This document shows positions 6,150-7,820 of a stretch of 7,820 bases of DNA, in pieces. Numbering within the stretch: position 1 is the first letter of the stretch; each line of letters starts with the position of its first letter. Source of the stretch: Flavobacteriaceae bacterium. GTDB lineage: Bacteria > Bacteroidota > Bacteroidia > Flavobacteriales > Flavobacteriaceae. The stretch spans positions 1,950-9,769 of the forward strand of contig JAGQYU010000098.1 in assembly GCA_020435885.1 (NCBI GenBank), read 5' to 3'. A model generated the notes under the pieces. That model was given only the letters and a program-made list of their open reading frames with translations. It was not told where the DNA came from and ran no database searches. The translations under genes were made by a program, and so were the position numbers.

Positions 6150-7247
6150 TACCTTAAAAAATATTTTCTTCTTATATAAAAACAGCGCTATTAAATAGTA
6201 GAAAGACACCACCAATAAAGCATATATCAATGAAGATAATTTAGGGATTTCTATAATACCAGAAAGGATACTATATAAGTTTTGATGGATAGAATTTCCA
6301 TTAGGTAATTTTATCTGATAAAAACATTTGGCAATAAATCCGTTAAGAAAATAAACCGCAATGGCATTCATACCAAAGGTCATAAAAGGGAACGACCATG
6401 TTTTAAAACCTTTAACATCAATAATATAATATACCAAACTGAACACCAGCAATCCGTAACCGGTAGTTACTAACACAAAACTGCTTGTCCACAATGCTTT
6501 GTTGATCGGGAAGATCATATCCCAAGTATAGCCTATCATCAATAGAACGAGTCCGGCAATGGTAAAATAAGCAATCTTCTTAACAGGCTCTATGGAAGGA
6601 TTTTTTAATACAAATCCTGCCAAAATACCGGAAATACTGGTAGCAATAGCAGGTATGGTGCTTAACAACCCTTCTGGGTCATACATCTCTTTCCACATAT
6701 GGCTACTTGTAAAAATATAACTATCAATTTGCGAGGCTAAGCTTTCTTCCATCGTTAGAGGAGGGATAACTCCATCTATAGGTATCTGCGTCATCACAAG
6801 CCAGTATCCCACTAAAATAGCCACAAACCATACTGCCAGTGCCCTCGCCGAAAAGTTAAAATACAACATAGAAACAATAAAAAATACTACTCCTATACGT
6901 TGCAATACCCCAGGGAAACGCCACTCACCCAGCGGTTTTATGAACGGATAATGCGCTAGAAAGAAGCCCAAGAACAACCCTAAAAAGATCAGTTTTAAAC
7001 TCCTAACAGCTATTTTTTTATATAGTTGAGAACCCGTAAGCCTTGTATTACCGTAAGCCAATACAATGGTTATGCCCACTATAAATAAAAAGAATGGAAA
7101 AATTAAGTCAGTTGGGGTTAGTCCGTGCCATTCTGCATGTGCCAACGGCGGATAGATATGTGCCCAAGTGCCGGGGTTATTGACCAAGATCATGGCGGCT
7201 ATGGTCATGCCCCTAAAAACGTCTACTGATAAAACTCTAGCTTTCAT
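6147..7247 (-). CDS. HGSNAT/NagX-like membrane acetyltransferase (DUF5009 family)
   Basis: This 366-residue multi-pass inner-membrane protein resembles heparan-alpha-glucosaminide N-acetyltransferase. It has about ten hydrophobic segments, near residues 14-24, 47-65, 83-101, 112-128, 133-150, 196-214, 224-243, 253-275, 286-306 and 340-358. Family motifs include SVDVFRGMTIAAMILVNN (7-24), LAHAEWHGLTPTDLIFPFF (35-53), FPGVLQRIG, and FPINKALWTSSFVL. His37 in the second motif aligns with the His of human HGSNAT (HASWNGLT context) that carries the acetyl group across the membrane, so the catalytic residue appears kept. The human enzyme moves acetyl from cytosolic acetyl-CoA to a terminal glucosamine on the other side of the membrane. 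Bacterial relatives often sit in amino-sugar use clusters, but the substrate here is not known. The ATG at 7245-7247 fits the family N-terminus, and no Shine-Dalgarno sequence is visible. The gene is 18 bases upstream of recR and divergent from the symporter, so a shared sugar role with the symporter is an inference. Confidence 0.85.
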   Translation of the reverse strand: MKARVLSVDVFRGMTIAAMILVNNPGTWAHIYPPLAHAEWHGLTPTDLIFPFFLFIVGITIVLAYGNTRLTGSQLYKKIAVRSLKLIFLGLFLGFFLAHYPFIKPLGEWRFPGVLQRIGVVFFIVSMLYFNFSARALAVWFVAILVGYWLVMTQIPIDGVIPPLTMEESLASQIDSYIFTSSHMWKEMYDPEGLLSTIPAIATSISGILAGFVLKNPSIEPVKKIAYFTIAGLVLLMIGYTWDMIFPINKALWTSSFVLVTTGYGLLVFSLVYYIIDVKGFKTWSFPFMTFGMNAIAVYFLNGFIAKCFYQIKLPNGNSIHQNLYSILSGIIEIPKLSSLIYALLVVSFYYLIALFLYKKKIFFKV

Positions 7248-7256
7248 AGTATGAAA
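7242..7256. repeat. Short odd palindrome at the acetyltransferase start
   Basis: TTTCATA-G-TATGAAA is a perfect inverted repeat with 7-base arms around one central base. It covers the start codon of the acetyltransferase and the edge of the 55-base divergent intergenic region. Its position would suit an operator, but an AT-rich palindrome of this size can occur by chance in a window this long. No second copy was noticed. Confidence 0.2.
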
Positions 7257-7302
7257 ATAATAAAAAAACTATATTCGTATGCTATAAACTTAAAAATAAC
7301 AC

Positions 7303-7820
7303 ATGCAACCCATACACATCTTATACATCATTTTAGCCTATTTTAGTGTTTTGCTGCTTATCTCTTACTTAACAGGAAGAAAAGCCTCAAACGATACTTT
7401 TTTTAAAGCCAATAATAAATCGCCTTGGTATTTAGTTGCTTTTGGTATGATAGGTGCTTCCCTTTCGGGAGTTACCTTTATTTCCGTTCCCGGATGGGTA
7501 GAAAGTCAATCGTTCTCCTACTTTCAGATGGTATTGGGTTATACCATTGGCTATGCCATTATTGGGTTGGTGTTGATGCCTTTGTATTATCGGTTAAACC
7601 TCACTTCTATATATTCATATTTATATGAACGTTTCGGCTGGCATGCCTATAAAACGGGAGCTTCTTTCTTTCTACTGTCTCGTACTATTGGCTCAGCTTT
7701 TCGCTTGTTTTTAGTTGCCAATGTATTGCAGATCATCCTTTTTGATAGTTATGGCATTCCCTTTTGGGCAAATGTTATATTAACCATTTTACTGATTTGG
7801 CTATATACTTTTAAAGGAGG
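7303..7820 (+). CDS. Sodium:solute symporter (SSS family), 3'-truncated
   Basis: An ATG at 7303 opens a frame that stays open to the window end, giving 172 full codons. SSS proteins usually have about 480-550 residues, so roughly two thirds lies outside. Hydrophobic segments appear near residues 5-24, 43-62, 74-95, 120-147 and 154-170. The stretch after the first helix, GASLSGVTFISVPGW (51-65), is typical of the family's sodium-site helix. LMPLYYRLNLTSIYSYLYERFG (91-112) and the final TFKGG are also characteristic of Bacteroidota SSS transporters. It would import a small solute (sugar, sialic acid, amino acid or similar) with Na+ across the inner membrane. The solute cannot be read from this part. 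It is divergent from the membrane acetyltransferase across 55 bases, so the two may share regulation. No Shine-Dalgarno sequence is seen. A 67-codon frame at 7425-7628 is a shadow of this gene. Confidence 0.9.
   Translation, partial: MQPIHILYIILAYFSVLLLISYLTGRKASNDTFFKANNKSPWYLVAFGMIGASLSGVTFISVPGWVESQSFSYFQMVLGYTIGYAIIGLVLMPLYYRLNLTSIYSYLYERFGWHAYKTGASFFLLSRTIGSAFRLFLVANVLQIILFDSYGIPFWANVILTILLIWLYTFKG

Noticed and set aside
7425..7628. 67-codon plus-strand open frame at the right end
   Set aside because: It lies in another frame inside the symporter gene, whose own frame has clear SSS family motifs.
1..7820. A defence system, mobile element, CRISPR array or biosynthetic cluster
   Set aside because: All coding space is taken by recognisable metabolic, transport and repair genes. 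No direct repeat arrays, transposase, integrase or toxin-antitoxin-like small genes were seen.

Overview
The window looks like Bacteroidota chromosome. It is AT-rich. Gene starts lack Shine-Dalgarno sequences, there are matches to the Bacteroidota -7 promoter element TAnnTTTG, and one lipoprotein signal peptide is followed by a Lys-Asp-Asp surface-export-like motif. The pairing of an indolepyruvate oxidoreductase subunit with an ADP-forming acyl-CoA synthetase suggests fermentative or anaerobic amino-acid use. A (marine) Bacteroidales-type organism is therefore plausible, but the exact lineage is inference.

Layout. Positions 1-513 (+) hold the end of iorB (indolepyruvate oxidoreductase beta subunit), cut by the window edge. 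Positions 672-2735 (+) encode a fused alpha/beta ADP-forming acyl-CoA synthetase. Together these two would turn aryl-2-oxoacids from aromatic amino acids into arylacetyl-CoA and then into free acid plus ATP. Positions 2812-5504 (+) carry a two-domain family 3 glycoside hydrolase lipoprotein with an inserted PA14 domain. Its reading frame is broken at a run of seven A at 4003-4009, giving a 408-residue N-terminal piece and a 495-residue C-terminal piece. Positions 5511-6128 (-) are recR, convergent with the hydrolase and only 6 bases from it. Positions 6147-7247 (-) encode a multi-pass membrane acetyltransferase of the heparan-alpha-glucosaminide N-acetyltransferase (HGSNAT/NagX, DUF5009) type, 18 bases upstream of recR. 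Positions 7303-7820 (+) are the start of a sodium:solute symporter, divergent from the acetyltransferase and cut by the right edge.

How they fit together: three small themes sit side by side. They are amino-acid fermentation (iorB and the synthetase), sugar handling (the surface hydrolase, the membrane acetyltransferase and possibly the symporter) and DNA repair (recR). There are no stretches over 300 bases without a gene, and I see no tRNA, rRNA, CRISPR array, insertion sequence or phage gene. I found no convincing new multi-gene system. The most notable signal is the single-base frame break in an otherwise well-preserved hydrolase. It could be a real mutation, a homopolymer sequencing error, or a slippage site.
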